From NCBI RefSeq assembly GCF_025252405.1, contig NZ_CP104307.1, positions 868,001 to 932,000 on the forward strand: 64,000 bases of DNA. The letters run 5' to 3'. Positions 17,153 through 25,976 of this stretch are shown one piece after another. How positions within the stretch are numbered: the stretch's first letter is position 1; each line of letters opens with the position of its first letter. Made by a program: the position numbers and the translations under genes. The notes beneath the pieces are model-generated. The model made no database searches and was not told the origin of the DNA. It was given only the letters and a program-made list of their open reading frames with translations. The DNA comes from Flavobacterium sp. TR2. GTDB lineage: Bacteria > Bacteroidota > Bacteroidia > Flavobacteriales > Flavobacteriaceae.

Positions 17153-17866
17153 ATGATTGAAAAGATAAACCTCAATAACATTCTATTTCTTGATATAGAA
17201 ACCGTTCCTGAAGAAGAGAACTTCAATTCGCTTGACGCTGAAATGCAATCGCTTTGGGACTTAAAAACGCAATATCAGCGAAAAGATGAGTTTACTCCAG
17301 AAGAATTTTACGAACGTGCCGGAATTTGGGCCGAATTCGGAAAAATTATCTGCATTTCGGTTGGCTTTTTTACCATCAAAGGAGATGTCCGCAATTTCCG
17401 AGTGACTTCATTTTTTGGAGAAGAAAAAAAGATCTTAAAAGACTTTTCAAATCTGATCAGCAATCATTTTAATCAGCCGCAGCATTTGCTTTGCGGACAT
17501 AATTCAAAAGAATTTGATATTCCGTTTATTGCCCGCAGAATGATCATTAACCAAATGCCCATTCCCGACAAACTGAATTTATTCGGCAAAAAACCTTGGG
17601 AAGTGCCGCACTTAGATACTTTAGAGTTATGGAAGTTTGGCGATTACAAGCATTTCACTTCTTTAAAGCTACTGACCAAAATCTTAGGAATCCCCTCGCC
17701 AAAAGGAGATATAGACGGAAGTCAGGTTGCTCATGTCTATTATGTCGAAAAGGATATTGACCGAATCATTACCTATTGCGAAAAAGACACCATCGCCGTA
17801 GCCCAGATTTTCTTGCGCTTGCGCCGTGAAGATTTATTGATTGACGACGAAATTATTCATGTGTAA
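17153..17866 (+). CDS. 3'-5' exonuclease, PolB-like DEDDy family
   Basis: The 237-residue protein shows the exonuclease motifs in order: Exo I ILFLDIETVPEE, Exo II LLCGHNSKEFDIPFIARRM, and Exo III YCEKDTIAVAQ, in which tyrosine and aspartate are four residues apart as in DEDDy enzymes. It resembles the stand-alone 'predicted PolB exonuclease-like' proteins common in Bacteroidota and is not attached to a polymerase. A role in DNA repair or RNA/DNA end trimming is inferred; the neighbours (Ogt and an AlkZ-like protein) support repair. Confidence 0.87.
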   Translation: MIEKINLNNILFLDIETVPEEENFNSLDAEMQSLWDLKTQYQRKDEFTPEEFYERAGIWAEFGKIICISVGFFTIKGDVRNFRVTSFFGEEKKILKDFSNLISNHFNQPQHLLCGHNSKEFDIPFIARRMIINQMPIPDKLNLFGKKPWEVPHLDTLELWKFGDYKHFTSLKLLTKILGIPSPKGDIDGSQVAHVYYVEKDIDRIITYCEKDTIAVAQIFLRLRREDLLIDDEIIHV

Positions 17867-17955
17867 ATTTGAGCTACTAAGTTGATAAGATTCTAAGAGA
17901 CTACGTTTTTAGCACAATGTTTAAATAAACTTAAATAACTTATAGGGTTTAAAAA

Positions 17956-19029
17956 ATGATTCATTCTGAAATTTCACATTATCGCATGGCTTCTCAGAAG
18001 CTTTATCAGGAAAATCAATGTTCTCCTCAGGAAATTGTACATCATTTTGGTGCGATGCAGGCTCAGGATTATGCCATGGCAAAATGGGCAATCGGTTCTC
18101 GCTGCAATTCTAGCGAAAAAGAAATCGAAGAAGCCGTCAATTCAGCAAAAATTATCAGAACACACATTCTGCGCCCAACTTGGCATTTTGTTTCCGCCGA
18201 TGATATTTATTGGATGCTTGACCTTTCTGCTCCGCAAGTGAAGCGCTTTACGGCATCTGCAGCGAAAAAATTTGGTTATGATGAAAAGAAGCTAAATCAA
18301 ACCAATGCCGCCATTGAAAAATTATTGGCCGGAAATAATCATTTGACTCGAGACGAAATCATGCAAGAACTTGGCATAAAAAAAACTTCAAGCGAAGATT
18401 TTTTGAGCGCTGCCATCATGATGAATGCAGAATTGGATGGTTTAGTCTGTAACGGCAAAATGAAAGGCAAGCAAATCACTTATGCTTTGCTCGAAGAGCG
18501 AGTTCTAAAGCCAAAAACCAAATTGACTAAAGAAGAAGCTTTGGCAAAATTGGCTCGGCGTTATTTTGAAAGTCATGGCCCTGCTACAGTACTCGATTTC
18601 TCGTGGTGGTCTGGTTTTGCTCCCACAATTTGCCAAAAAGCAATTAATGCAATTGAGTTGCAATTAAACACTATTACCATTGATAATCAGACCTATTGGT
18701 TTGGAAAAGACTTTTCAAGTGAGAATAAATTTCGCGAAAGCGTACATTTTCTTCCAGCTTTTGATGAAATTTTAATTTCATACAAAACACGCGAAGCTTC
18801 ATTTACAGGAGATCATCAATCCAAAACTTTTACCAACAATGGGATTTTTAAACCCATAATTTTAGAAAACGGTAAAGTAATCGGAATTTGGAAAAGAACC
18901 ATCAAAAAAGATCATGCTAAAATTGAAACGGAATTTTTTAATGAAACTGAAAATTCGAAAAAAGAAATTCTATTTCAAGCAATTAAATCTTTTGAAACGT
19001 ACTTGGATACAAAAGTTGTAATTGAATAA
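17956..19029 (+). CDS. Winged-helix DNA-binding protein, HTH_42 (AlkZ/YcaQ-related)
   Basis: The 357 residues match the HTH_42 family (formerly DUF1006), which includes the AlkZ/YcaQ DNA glycosylases that unhook interstrand crosslinks and bulky adducts. Visible elements are HHFGAMQAQDYAMAKWAIGSR, IRTHILRPTWHFVSADDIYWML, an HTH segment (LTRDEIMQELG) and the conserved late motif PAFDEILISYKTRE. It belongs to a subgroup whose activity I do not know to be tested. Its position 90 nt after a 3'-5' exonuclease and near ogt suggests DNA repair. Confidence 0.83.
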   Translation: MIHSEISHYRMASQKLYQENQCSPQEIVHHFGAMQAQDYAMAKWAIGSRCNSSEKEIEEAVNSAKIIRTHILRPTWHFVSADDIYWMLDLSAPQVKRFTASAAKKFGYDEKKLNQTNAAIEKLLAGNNHLTRDEIMQELGIKKTSSEDFLSAAIMMNAELDGLVCNGKMKGKQITYALLEERVLKPKTKLTKEEALAKLARRYFESHGPATVLDFSWWSGFAPTICQKAINAIELQLNTITIDNQTYWFGKDFSSENKFRESVHFLPAFDEILISYKTREASFTGDHQSKTFTNNGIFKPIILENGKVIGIWKRTIKKDHAKIETEFFNETENSKKEILFQAIKSFETYLDTKVVIE

Positions 19030-19030
19030 T

Positions 19031-19198
19031 TGTGTCGCCCCGCTGGGGCTTTTGAAATTGGGAAATCACATATGCTATAAATATTTCGCTCTTCCAGAGC
19101 TCTTTTTGAATTTTAATCTGGCGAAACAGCTCTGGAAGAGCGAAATATTTATAGAAATGATTCTGGCTATAATTAAAAAGCCCCAGCGGGGCGACACA
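19031..19198. repeat. Nested perfect inverted repeats (168 bp)
   Basis: The outer arms, 19031-19053 and 19176-19198 (23 bp, TGTGTCGCCCCGCTGG...), are perfectly complementary. The inner arms, 19075-19101 and 19128-19154 (27 bp, CTATAAATATTTCGCTCTTC...), are also perfectly complementary. The transcript would fold into a long two-tier hairpin. No open reading frame in it is convincing. GC-rich and AT-rich parts look like two different repeat families, one inserted within the other. It lies just after the AlkZ-like gene and may also act as its terminator. Confidence 0.88.
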
Positions 19199-19278
19199 TA
19201 AACTCAAATTCCCGCCTCTTACATAAAATATTTATGCATTTTATTGCTAAATAATTACATTTACAAAAAAATGTAATT

Positions 19279-20718
19279 ATGGTATTGAGCAGATTTTGGT
19301 TAGTTATTTTTATTTCTTCGATTGTTTTTATTGTAGTCAGTTTGTTTACTGCCAACACCTATACCATTGATTCTATTTTAAATGGAAAGAAAGACGATCC
19401 GATTTTGGTTTCTGAAAAATACGTTGAAGACCTGCCTGCCTTCTTAAAAGACAGCATCAAAAAAGCTCCAGACCAGACCATGATCATTAATCGTGATACG
19501 CTAAATGCCGACACGACTTATGTTTACAAAAACAAAACCGTAAAAATTTACAGCGGTCTTCAAAAATCTGATGGCTTGCTGCCAACTTGCAAAAGCACTT
19601 TGGTCGATTTAATACTTCCGCTTATTGCCTATCTCGCTTTTTTCTGCGGATTGATGGAACTTTTGATCGTTTCTGGAGCTTCTGGAAACTTAGCAAAAGC
19701 TTTAAGCCCTGTTTTTGTAAAAGTATTTCCTAGCATTCCTAAAAACCACCCTTCTATTTCATACATGACCTTAAACTTCGCTGCCAATTTCTTAGGACTC
19801 GATTCGGCCGCAACTCCATTTGGATTGAAGGCCATGGAAAGTTTACAGGAAATAAACCCCGAAAAAGATAAAGCGAGCGATGCGCAAATTATGTTTATGT
19901 GTCTCCACGCTTCTGGATTAACTTTAATTGCAACATCGATTATTGGCTATCGTGCGGCTGCTAACGCAAGCAATCCTGCAGATGTGATGCTGCCATGCAT
20001 CATTACTTCCTTTATCGGAACGATCGCTGCCTTCTTAATTGTTGGAATCAAACAGAAAATCAATTTTAAGAGCGCTTCGCTTCTTATTGGCCTTATGGTT
20101 CTGATTGCTGCAATTGTAAGTTTGCTGATGTATGTAAATCATTTAGACCTAATCGGAAAAAATTACTTTACTTCTAACCTTTCTGGATTAATATTGGTTG
20201 CAATTATTGCTTTCACCCTGATTTTTTCATTTAAGCATGAAAAGAAATTCAAAGATGCCGAAACCACTGTTTTTGACACTTTTGTAGTAGGCGCTAATAA
20301 CGGAGTTAAAACTGGAGTTACAATTTTCCCATACGTTTTAGGAATGCTGGTTGCAATTTCGCTTTTTAGAAACAGCGGTTTATTCGAAATTATAAGCGAT
20401 GCCATCGGATTCGTCTTTTCAAATTTAGGTGTCAGCAAAGAAATTACCAATGCCCTGCCAGTTGCCATGCTTCGTCCATTTAGTTCTGCAGGTTCAAGAG
20501 GTTTCTTAATAGATTCTATGAACACCTTTGGAGCCGATTCTTTAACCGCTAGATTAAGCAGTATTTTTCAATGCAGTGCAGAGAGCACTTTCTATGTAAT
20601 TGCGGTATATTTTGGTTCTGTAAACATCAAAAATACGCGTTATGCGCTGGGCACAATGCTTCTGGTAGATTTAATCTGCGTTATTACAGCAATTTTTGTG
20701 GCCACTTGGTTTTTCTAA
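19279..20718 (+). CDS. Nucleoside-recognition (Gate) domain membrane protein, SpmA-SpmB-like fusion
   Basis: The 479-residue membrane protein contains two nucleoside-recognition/Gate domains, matching spore maturation proteins SpmA and SpmB fused in one chain: GLMELLIVSGASGNLAKALSPVF, LNFAANFLGLDSAATPFGLKAMESLQ in the first half and FVVGANNGVKTGVTIFPYVLGMLVAISLFRNSGLFE, NALPVAMLRPFSSAGSRGFL in the second. In non-sporulating Bacteroidota the transport substrate is unknown; nucleosides or ions have been suggested for the fold. About ten transmembrane helices are visible. A clear terminator follows. Confidence 0.87.
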   Translation: MVLSRFWLVIFISSIVFIVVSLFTANTYTIDSILNGKKDDPILVSEKYVEDLPAFLKDSIKKAPDQTMIINRDTLNADTTYVYKNKTVKIYSGLQKSDGLLPTCKSTLVDLILPLIAYLAFFCGLMELLIVSGASGNLAKALSPVFVKVFPSIPKNHPSISYMTLNFAANFLGLDSAATPFGLKAMESLQEINPEKDKASDAQIMFMCLHASGLTLIATSIIGYRAAANASNPADVMLPCIITSFIGTIAAFLIVGIKQKINFKSASLLIGLMVLIAAIVSLLMYVNHLDLIGKNYFTSNLSGLILVAIIAFTLIFSFKHEKKFKDAETTVFDTFVVGANNGVKTGVTIFPYVLGMLVAISLFRNSGLFEIISDAIGFVFSNLGVSKEITNALPVAMLRPFSSAGSRGFLIDSMNTFGADSLTARLSSIFQCSAESTFYVIAVYFGSVNIKNTRYALGTMLLVDLICVITAIFVATWFF

Positions 20719-20749
20719 GAGACAGCAAAAAACATAAACTTATTTTTAC

Positions 20750-20786
20750 AAAAGCCTTTAATACAATCGTTAAAGGCTTTTTTATT
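20750..20786 (+). terminator. Rho-independent terminator
   Basis: The arm AAAAGCCTTTAA (20750-20761) pairs perfectly with 20770-20781, followed by a T-run. It closes the Gate-domain gene. Confidence 0.88.
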
Positions 20787-20922
20787 AAAGTTTTAATACA
20801 AGACAGCGACATGAATTAGGCGCATTATCTTACAATATTTTTTCTTTTTTTGTAAAAACCTCTTAGAATTTTATATTTTAGAGCCTTCTAAAAGAATAAA
20901 ACAATTAAATATTCCCCCAAAT

Positions 20923-21582
20923 ATGTTTAAATGGTTTTTAAGTAAAAAGAAGGACTCTAAGAGTCCCCAAAAAATTGAATGCGCAGAAGAAGCAAAACCT
21001 ACCGAAAACGCTGAATCTGTGCAAACCGCCATCGATTCTAATAAAATTGACTGGCTCATTAATGATTCGCTTCTTGCCTTTATCCCTCGCGAATTATTTA
21101 TGCACTATTCTGATTCCAATACTGCAAAAGACCCTCAGGATCCCTCCTGGCAAAATCAGGGTCTGTATTTTTGGAAAGAAAAAGAAGCTTTTGAAAACAA
21201 ATCGCTTCCTGGTTTTTTTGAAACTATGGAAAAGAAATTATTTGTGCTCAACGAGGTGCCAGATTATATATCGCTGGTTTCAGGAAAGGCCATGCCATGG
21301 TTTGGAATGCCTGGAGGAGGCGAAAAATTCTTTTTCAGATATGACGAGAGTACTCCCGTGACTATCGAAGAAGCCCATAAACTCAACATGATAAATTATG
21401 TTGAAGTAGTAGAATTGAATCATGAAAACCTTAGTGTTCTAAATGACAGAGATAATTATTGCTTTTTAATAGACCCGAATGAAGTCAAGTACGAAGACCA
21501 GCTTTTTTATCTTAACGGAGAAAAAATCTCATTGGCAGAACTTTATCAAAAAAAGAAGCTTTTAGTCCTATCTGTTGAATAA
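20923..21582 (+). CDS. Cytoplasmic protein with TNT-like (NAD glycohydrolase-fold) domain
   Basis: The 219-residue protein has no signal peptide and starts with a charged linker (residues 1-45). The block from about 78 to 160 reads like the TNT (tuberculosis necrotizing toxin) family: QGLYFWKEKEAFENKSLP, then LVSGKAMPWFGMPGGGEKF (motif at 125-133) and VTIEEAHKLNMINYVEVVEL. TNT domains hydrolyse NAD+ and are usually tails of secreted toxins. Here the motif usually written PWFGQPGGG has Met129 in place of Gln, the residue I recall as essential in the M. tuberculosis enzyme. The protein may be inactive, altered in substrate, or only fold-related. It precedes a lipoprotein gene by 20 nt. Assignment is from motif memory only. 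Confidence 0.55.
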   Translation: MFKWFLSKKKDSKSPQKIECAEEAKPTENAESVQTAIDSNKIDWLINDSLLAFIPRELFMHYSDSNTAKDPQDPSWQNQGLYFWKEKEAFENKSLPGFFETMEKKLFVLNEVPDYISLVSGKAMPWFGMPGGGEKFFFRYDESTPVTIEEAHKLNMINYVEVVELNHENLSVLNDRDNYCFLIDPNEVKYEDQLFYLNGEKISLAELYQKKKLLVLSVE

Positions 21583-21602
21583 CTACATTTGCATTTATAT
21601 TT

Positions 21603-22346
21603 ATGAAAATCCACACTCTTTTTTTCCTGCTTATTTTAGTCGGATGCCAAAAAACAAAACCTACAGATGCTGCACCAGAAACAGTTGAAATCATCGAACC
21701 GCAAGAAACTTTAGAGGTTTCAGCAAATGAAAAGATCATTAAAACTGACACTGTATCCATTTATACTGACGGAACAGAATCTTCTACAGATTATATTCTG
21801 GCACATTTGGTAGATCAGCAGGCAGACAAAGACAGTATCGTTACGGTAAAATACCGATTGGATTTTTATCAGAATAAAACTAAAACAGCCTCTTCAAAAA
21901 TTGCGATAAAAGGTTTTGAGAAAGGTTCTGAATGGATTGCTTCTTACGGACTAACCTCTGAAACTTCAAAAAATTCTCCATTTATACAGATTTCAGTTGG
22001 GTATCCTGCTTGCGGCTATTCGCATGACAACTATTTGTATTATTTAAAAAACAACGGATTGCAGCTCGTTCACCAATGGAGCACCATGTCTGACAGCGGC
22101 TGGGGAAGTTGGGTTGAAATTGTTAATCCTTCTACTAACTCTGACCCAAAATCTTTTTATTGCAAAACTGTTGCATTTGTGCCTGCAGATGAAGATGAGA
22201 ACCTTGACATGGGAATTCTTTCGCACTCAGACTCAATATCTTTCGAGCTAAAAGACAATAAATGGAAAAAAATGCTGCTGTCTGCTAAAGACAAACCGTA
22301 CTTTGAAAAAAAGATGACGTTTGACCAATTCAATAGCGTAGAATAA
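21603..22346 (+). CDS. Lipoprotein of unknown function
   Basis: The 247-residue product has a lipoprotein signal (MKIHTLFFLLILVGCQKTKP; Cys15), an acidic linker (about 20-50), and a beta-rich domain with YPACGYSHDNYLYYLKNNGLQLVHQW and SDSGWGSWVEIV. I recognise no family. It follows the TNT-like gene by 20 nt and could be cotranscribed, although a TACATTTG -7-like element (21584-21591) sits just ahead of it. Being exported, it is not an obvious cytoplasmic immunity partner for that gene. Confidence 0.7.
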   Translation: MKIHTLFFLLILVGCQKTKPTDAAPETVEIIEPQETLEVSANEKIIKTDTVSIYTDGTESSTDYILAHLVDQQADKDSIVTVKYRLDFYQNKTKTASSKIAIKGFEKGSEWIASYGLTSETSKNSPFIQISVGYPACGYSHDNYLYYLKNNGLQLVHQWSTMSDSGWGSWVEIVNPSTNSDPKSFYCKTVAFVPADEDENLDMGILSHSDSISFELKDNKWKKMLLSAKDKPYFEKKMTFDQFNSVE

Positions 22347-22404
22347 AAATCATAAAATTAGGTAAAGACCCCTAATTCAAATTCTTTCTTAGGTAAATAA
22401 TTTC

Positions 22405-22412
22405 TAAATTTG
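22405..22412 (+). promoter_or_regulatory. -7 promoter element TAAATTTG for fumarase
   Basis: TAAATTTG fits TAnnTTTG and lies 16 nt before the fumarase ATG. An imperfect -33 (TTCTTTCTT, about 22382-22390) is at suitable spacing. Confidence 0.6.
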
Positions 22413-22428
22413 TAAAAAAACAAAACTA

Positions 22429-24033
22429 ATGATTGATTTTATATACCAAGATCCTTATCCGATCTTAAAGGATGATACGCAGTACCGCAAAATCACTTCT
22501 GATTTTGTGAAAGTTGAAAAATTTGGTGAACGCGAAGTTTTAACCGTTGATCCAAAAGGTTTAGAGTTATTGGCAGAAGAAGCTTTGACAGATGTTTCGT
22601 TTATGTTGAGAACAACGCATTTGCAAAAGCTGAGAAAAATTCTAGACGATCCAGAAGCGACAGACAATGATAGATTTGTAGCTTACAATTTACTCCAAAA
22701 CGCTTCTGTAGCGGCTGAAGGTCAGCTGCCGAGCTGTCAGGATACAGGAACTGCAATTGTAATGGCTAAAAAAGGCGAAAGTATTTTTACTGGCGCAGAT
22801 GATGCAGAATGGTTGAGCCGCGGTATTTTCAATACTTACCAAAAAAGAAACTTACGTTATTCGCAGATTGTTCCGATTTCGATGTTTGAAGAAAAGAATT
22901 CAGGATCAAATCTTCCTGCGCAAATTGATATTTACGCTAAAAAAGGAACTTCTTACGACTTTTTGTTTATGGCAAAAGGCGGAGGATCTGCAAACAAAAC
23001 TTATTTATATCAGCAGACAAAATCTTTATTGAATGAAAAATCGTTAGATGAATTCATTCGCACAAAAATCAAAGACTTAGGAACTTCTGCTTGTCCTCCT
23101 TACCACTTAGCTTTGGTAATTGGCGGAACTTCTGCCGAAGCCAACTTAAGCGCTGTTAAAAAGGCTTCTGCGGGATATTATGACAACCTTCCGACTTCTG
23201 GAAACATGGCTGGCCAGGCTTTCCGTGATCACGAATGGGAAGAAAGAGTTCAGAAAATCTGTCAGGAAAGTGCTATCGGTGCGCAATTTGGAGGAAAATA
23301 TTTCACTCACGATGTACGCGTAATCCGTTTGCCGCGCCACGCAGCTTCATGCCCTGTGGGATTAGGAGTTTCTTGTTCTGCAGACAGAAACATCAAAGGA
23401 AAAATCACCAAAGACGGAATCTTTGTTGAGCAATTAGAAACCAATCCGAAACAATTTTTGCCAGAAACAGCTCCACACTTAGAAGCTCCTGTAGAAATTG
23501 ATTTAGATCAGCCAATGGCCGATATTTTGGCAAAATTGTCTCAATATCCAGTGAAAACGCGTCTAAAACTAAACGGAACTGTAATTGTTGCCCGTGATAT
23601 TGCTCACGCAAAAATCAAAGAATTGCTAGACGCCGGAAAACCAATGCCAGATTATTTCAAAAATCACCCAGTATATTACGCTGGTCCTGCAAAAACTCCA
23701 GACGGAATGGCTTCTGGAAGTTTTGGACCAACAACTGCTGGCCGTATGGATGTTTATGTAGATGAGTTCCAGAAAAATGGCGGAAGCATGATTATGCTTG
23801 CAAAAGGAAACCGAACTAAACAAGTAACGGATGCCTGCAACAAATACGGCGGATTCTACTTAGGTTCTATCGGAGGCCCTGCTGCTATTCTTGCTCAAGA
23901 TAACATCTTAAAAGTAGAAGTGGTTGACTTTGAAGAGTTAGGAATGGAAGCTGTGCGTAAAATCACTGTTAAAGATTTCCCTGCTTTTATTATTACTGAT
24001 GATAAAGGAAATGATTTCTTTGCAAATCTATAA
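22429..24033 (+). CDS. fumA: Fumarate hydratase, class I (iron-sulfur)
   Basis: The 534-residue enzyme matches class I fumarases in length and motifs, with cluster cysteines in [12 protein letters not shown] (Cys103), [16 protein letters not shown] and [14 protein letters not shown], and the C-terminal beta domain with [31 protein letters not shown]. It interconverts fumarate and malate in the TCA cycle using an oxygen-sensitive [4Fe-4S] cluster. It is transcribed alone from a TAnnTTTG promoter and ends in a terminator shared with the convergent PAS gene. Confidence 0.96.
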   Translation: MIDFIYQDPYPILKDDTQYRKITSDFVKVEKFGEREVLTVDPKGLELLAEEALTDVSFMLRTTHLQKLRKILDDPEATDNDRFVAYNLLQNASVAAEGQLPSCQDTGTAIVMAKKGESIFTGADDAEWLSRGIFNTYQKRNLRYSQIVPISMFEEKNSGSNLPAQIDIYAKKGTSYDFLFMAKGGGSANKTYLYQQTKSLLNEKSLDEFIRTKIKDLGTSACPPYHLALVIGGTSAEANLSAVKKASAGYYDNLPTSGNMAGQAFRDHEWEERVQKICQESAIGAQFGGKYFTHDVRVIRLPRHAASCPVGLGVSCSADRNIKGKITKDGIFVEQLETNPKQFLPETAPHLEAPVEIDLDQPMADILAKLSQYPVKTRLKLNGTVIVARDIAHAKIKELLDAGKPMPDYFKNHPVYYAGPAKTPDGMASGSFGPTTAGRMDVYVDEFQKNGGSMIMLAKGNRTKQVTDACNKYGGFYLGSIGGPAAILAQDNILKVEVVDFEELGMEAVRKITVKDFPAFIITDDKGNDFFANL

Positions 24034-24044
24034 AGGTTATTTGC

Positions 24045-24147
24045 CACAAAGGCACTAAGACACAAAATTTTTATAATAAAAGCCACCAATAGGTGGCTTT
24101 CTTTTTTGTCTTAAAAAAACATCTTCGCGTCTTAGTGCCTTTGCGAC
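24045..24147. repeat. Octamer arrays flanking a bidirectional terminator
   Basis: Left array: three octamers starting at 24045, 24053 and 24061 (CACAAAGG, CACTAAGA, CACAAAAT). Right array: three octamers starting at 24123, 24131 and 24139 (CTTCGCGT, CTTAGTGC, CTTTGCGA), roughly complementary to the left set. The terminator hairpin sits between them, so the transcript can extend its stem. Confidence 0.7.
24079..24106. terminator. Terminator between fumarase and PAS gene
   Basis: AAAGCCACC (24079-24087) pairs with GGTGGCTTT (24092-24100), followed on the plus strand by CTTTTTT. It can serve the convergent PAS gene in the other direction, though the minus-strand T-run is shorter. Confidence 0.88.
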
Positions 24148-24150
24148 AAA

Positions 24151-24651
24151 TTAAGCACTTAAATCTTGTTTTTCAAAAGCTATAAAATGTGATATTTCGC
24201 CTTTAAGATTGTAAACCGGCAAAGCATCTATTTTACATTTGTAGGTCTGTCCGTTTTTTCTATAATTTTCGAGTGTTTTCGCAAAAGGAATCTGCTTCTT
24301 CACTGCTTCTCTGATTTCCTTTAGGTCTTTTTGAGAAGTTGCCGGACCTTGAAACATCTTTGGCGTCTTTCCTAAGATTTCTTCTTCTTTGTAACCCGTC
24401 ATTTTTTTTATTCCGCTTGACGCGAAAACTATTTTCAAATCCAAATCAGTCACCAAAACAACTTCTTGCTTAATTCTTTCTTGAATGTTTAGCTTCTCTT
24501 CATCCCAGACAAATTCAGTTGAAATCTTACTGACTCTCTCCAAATCAGTGCTTAAAGCTTTTAGCTCATTTAAATATTCGTAATGAAAATCCCAAGATAG
24601 GATTGGAACCGAATTTCGCTGCACTAAATCATCAAAATTTTTATTTTTCAT
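24151..24651 (-). CDS. Single PAS (LOV-like) domain protein
   Basis: The 166 residues contain a helical N-terminus (about 1-55) and one PAS domain (about 60-160): DLDLKIVFASSGIKKMTGYKEEEILGKTPKMFQGPATS, NYRKNGQTYKCKIDALPVYNLKGEISHFIAFEKQD. The FQGPxT element and following helix are those of LOV photosensors, but the flavin-binding cysteine of NCRFLQ is absent here (TPKMFQ). It therefore probably does not form the photoadduct and may sense redox or a ligand. No output domain is fused, so it would act by protein-protein contact. Convergent with fumarase. Confidence 0.85.
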   Translation of the reverse strand: MKNKNFDDLVQRNSVPILSWDFHYEYLNELKALSTDLERVSKISTEFVWDEEKLNIQERIKQEVVLVTDLDLKIVFASSGIKKMTGYKEEEILGKTPKMFQGPATSQKDLKEIREAVKKQIPFAKTLENYRKNGQTYKCKIDALPVYNLKGEISHFIAFEKQDLSA

Positions 24652-24753
24652 ATTAAAATAATTCAGAAGATGAATGAATCTTTTCTCTCAAAGATACAAG
24701 AAAAATCCTGTTATAAAAAGTCAGAAGTCTTAATATACGATTAAAAAGCGTTA

Positions 24754-25836
24754 TCAAAATGTAAATTTCAGCTGGACGACAACCGCCTTCTTAACCTCTG
24801 TGTTTAAGTTACTTAACGATATTCCAAGCAATCTTACCGAATCTTTCATTTTTTCCTGATACAATAATTCCTCGACATTTTCCATAATCAGGCTTTTATC
24901 AGAAATAAAATAAGGCAGCGTTTTGCTTCTTGTCTGCTGCGAAAAATCGCTGTATTTAATTTTAAGCGTAATGGTTTTTCCTGAAACATTGTACCGCTTT
25001 AGGCGTTTTTCTAGCGAGCCGGCAATTCGTTCCAGCTGCTCCATCATAAAAATCTCAGAAGACAAATTCACATCAAAAGTATGTTCTGCAGCCACAGATT
25101 TAGCAATTCGAGAAGATTTTACCTCACTGTTATGAATACCACGAACAACATGATAATAAAATGCGCCAGATTTTCCGAAATGCTTTTCTAAAAACTCTAA
25201 TGACTTGCTTTTCAAATCGGTTCCTGTAAAAATTCCAAGCTGATACATTTTTTCTGTTGTGACTTTTCCAACGCCATAAAATTTGCGAATCGGGAGATCT
25301 TCAAGAAAAGTTTCCACTTCGTCAGGATTTACCGTTTTCTGTCCGTTGGGCTTGTTGTAATCACTGGCAATTTTGGCGACAAATTTATTGACTGAAATGC
25401 CAGCAGAGGCTGTAAGTCCTACTTCATTAAAAATTCTTGCTCTAATCTCCTGCGCGAGAATGCTTGCGCTCGGATTTCCTTTTTTATTTTTAGTCACATC
25501 CAAATAAGCTTCGTCAAGCGAAAGAGGCTCAACCAGATCGGTATATTCATGAAAAATTTTATGGATTTTGGATGAAATCTCTTTGTAGCGATCAAATCTT
25601 GGCCGAACGAAGATAATTTCTGGACAGTATTTTTTGGCCAAAACCCCGCTGATGGCACTGCGGACACCAAATTTTCTTGCCTCGTAACTGGCTGCCGAAA
25701 CCACTCCCCGATTCTCTGAACCGCCAACCGCAACAGGTTTTCCTCTTAATTCCGGATTGTCCATCTGCTCTACCGATGCATAAAAGGCATCCATATCAAT
25801 GTGAATAATTTTACGATATGTTGGTGTTTCTGACAT
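24754..25836 (-). CDS. dinB: DNA polymerase IV (Y-family)
   Basis: The 360-residue enzyme has the palm motifs IIHIDMDAFYASVEQ near the N-terminus and YTDLVEPLSLDEAYLDVT with the catalytic acidic pair, the helix-hairpin-helix region LPIRKFYGVGKVTTEKMYQLGI, and a little-finger domain at the C-terminus. It copies past DNA lesions at low fidelity. The extreme C-terminus (VVVQLKFTF) has no recognisable QL(S/D)LF-type sliding-clamp peptide, so clamp contact is uncertain. Divergent from the phosphoesterase gene; no LexA box is obvious in the 140-nt gap. Confidence 0.94.
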   Translation of the reverse strand: MSETPTYRKIIHIDMDAFYASVEQMDNPELRGKPVAVGGSENRGVVSAASYEARKFGVRSAISGVLAKKYCPEIIFVRPRFDRYKEISSKIHKIFHEYTDLVEPLSLDEAYLDVTKNKKGNPSASILAQEIRARIFNEVGLTASAGISVNKFVAKIASDYNKPNGQKTVNPDEVETFLEDLPIRKFYGVGKVTTEKMYQLGIFTGTDLKSKSLEFLEKHFGKSGAFYYHVVRGIHNSEVKSSRIAKSVAAEHTFDVNLSSEIFMMEQLERIAGSLEKRLKRYNVSGKTITLKIKYSDFSQQTRSKTLPYFISDKSLIMENVEELLYQEKMKDSVRLLGISLSNLNTEVKKAVVVQLKFTF

Positions 25837-25944
25837 ATTGCAAATTTAAAGAGTAAAAACAATAAAAAAGCCCTGTAAATAGTTATAAATCATATCAATT
25901 TTTAAAGAATCTGAATTCGATGAGTCCAAACCAATAATTCTTTC

Positions 25945-25952
25945 TATTTTTG
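25945..25952 (+). promoter_or_regulatory. -7 promoter element TATTTTTG
   Basis: Exact TAnnTTTG match 25 nt before the phosphoesterase start; no clear -33 element. Confidence 0.5.
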
Positions 25953-25976
25953 TTCTTCTACTCGAAAAATTAAATA

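Noticed and set aside
18983..19358. Two overlapping minus-strand reading frames through the nested inverted repeat
   Set aside because: They read through perfect repeat arms (giving strings such as PLGLF and PQRGDT), have no start signals or family features, and overlap real genes on the plus strand.
20923..22346. A toxin-immunity pair formed by the TNT-like protein and the following gene
   Set aside because: The first protein has no export signal and lacks the motif glutamine; the second is an exported lipoprotein, the wrong compartment for immunity to a cytoplasmic NAD hydrolase.
24034..24150. CRISPR-like array in the fumarase downstream region
   Set aside because: Repeats are 8 nt, degenerate and without spacers; no cas genes are nearby. 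The same applies to the other octamer arrays.
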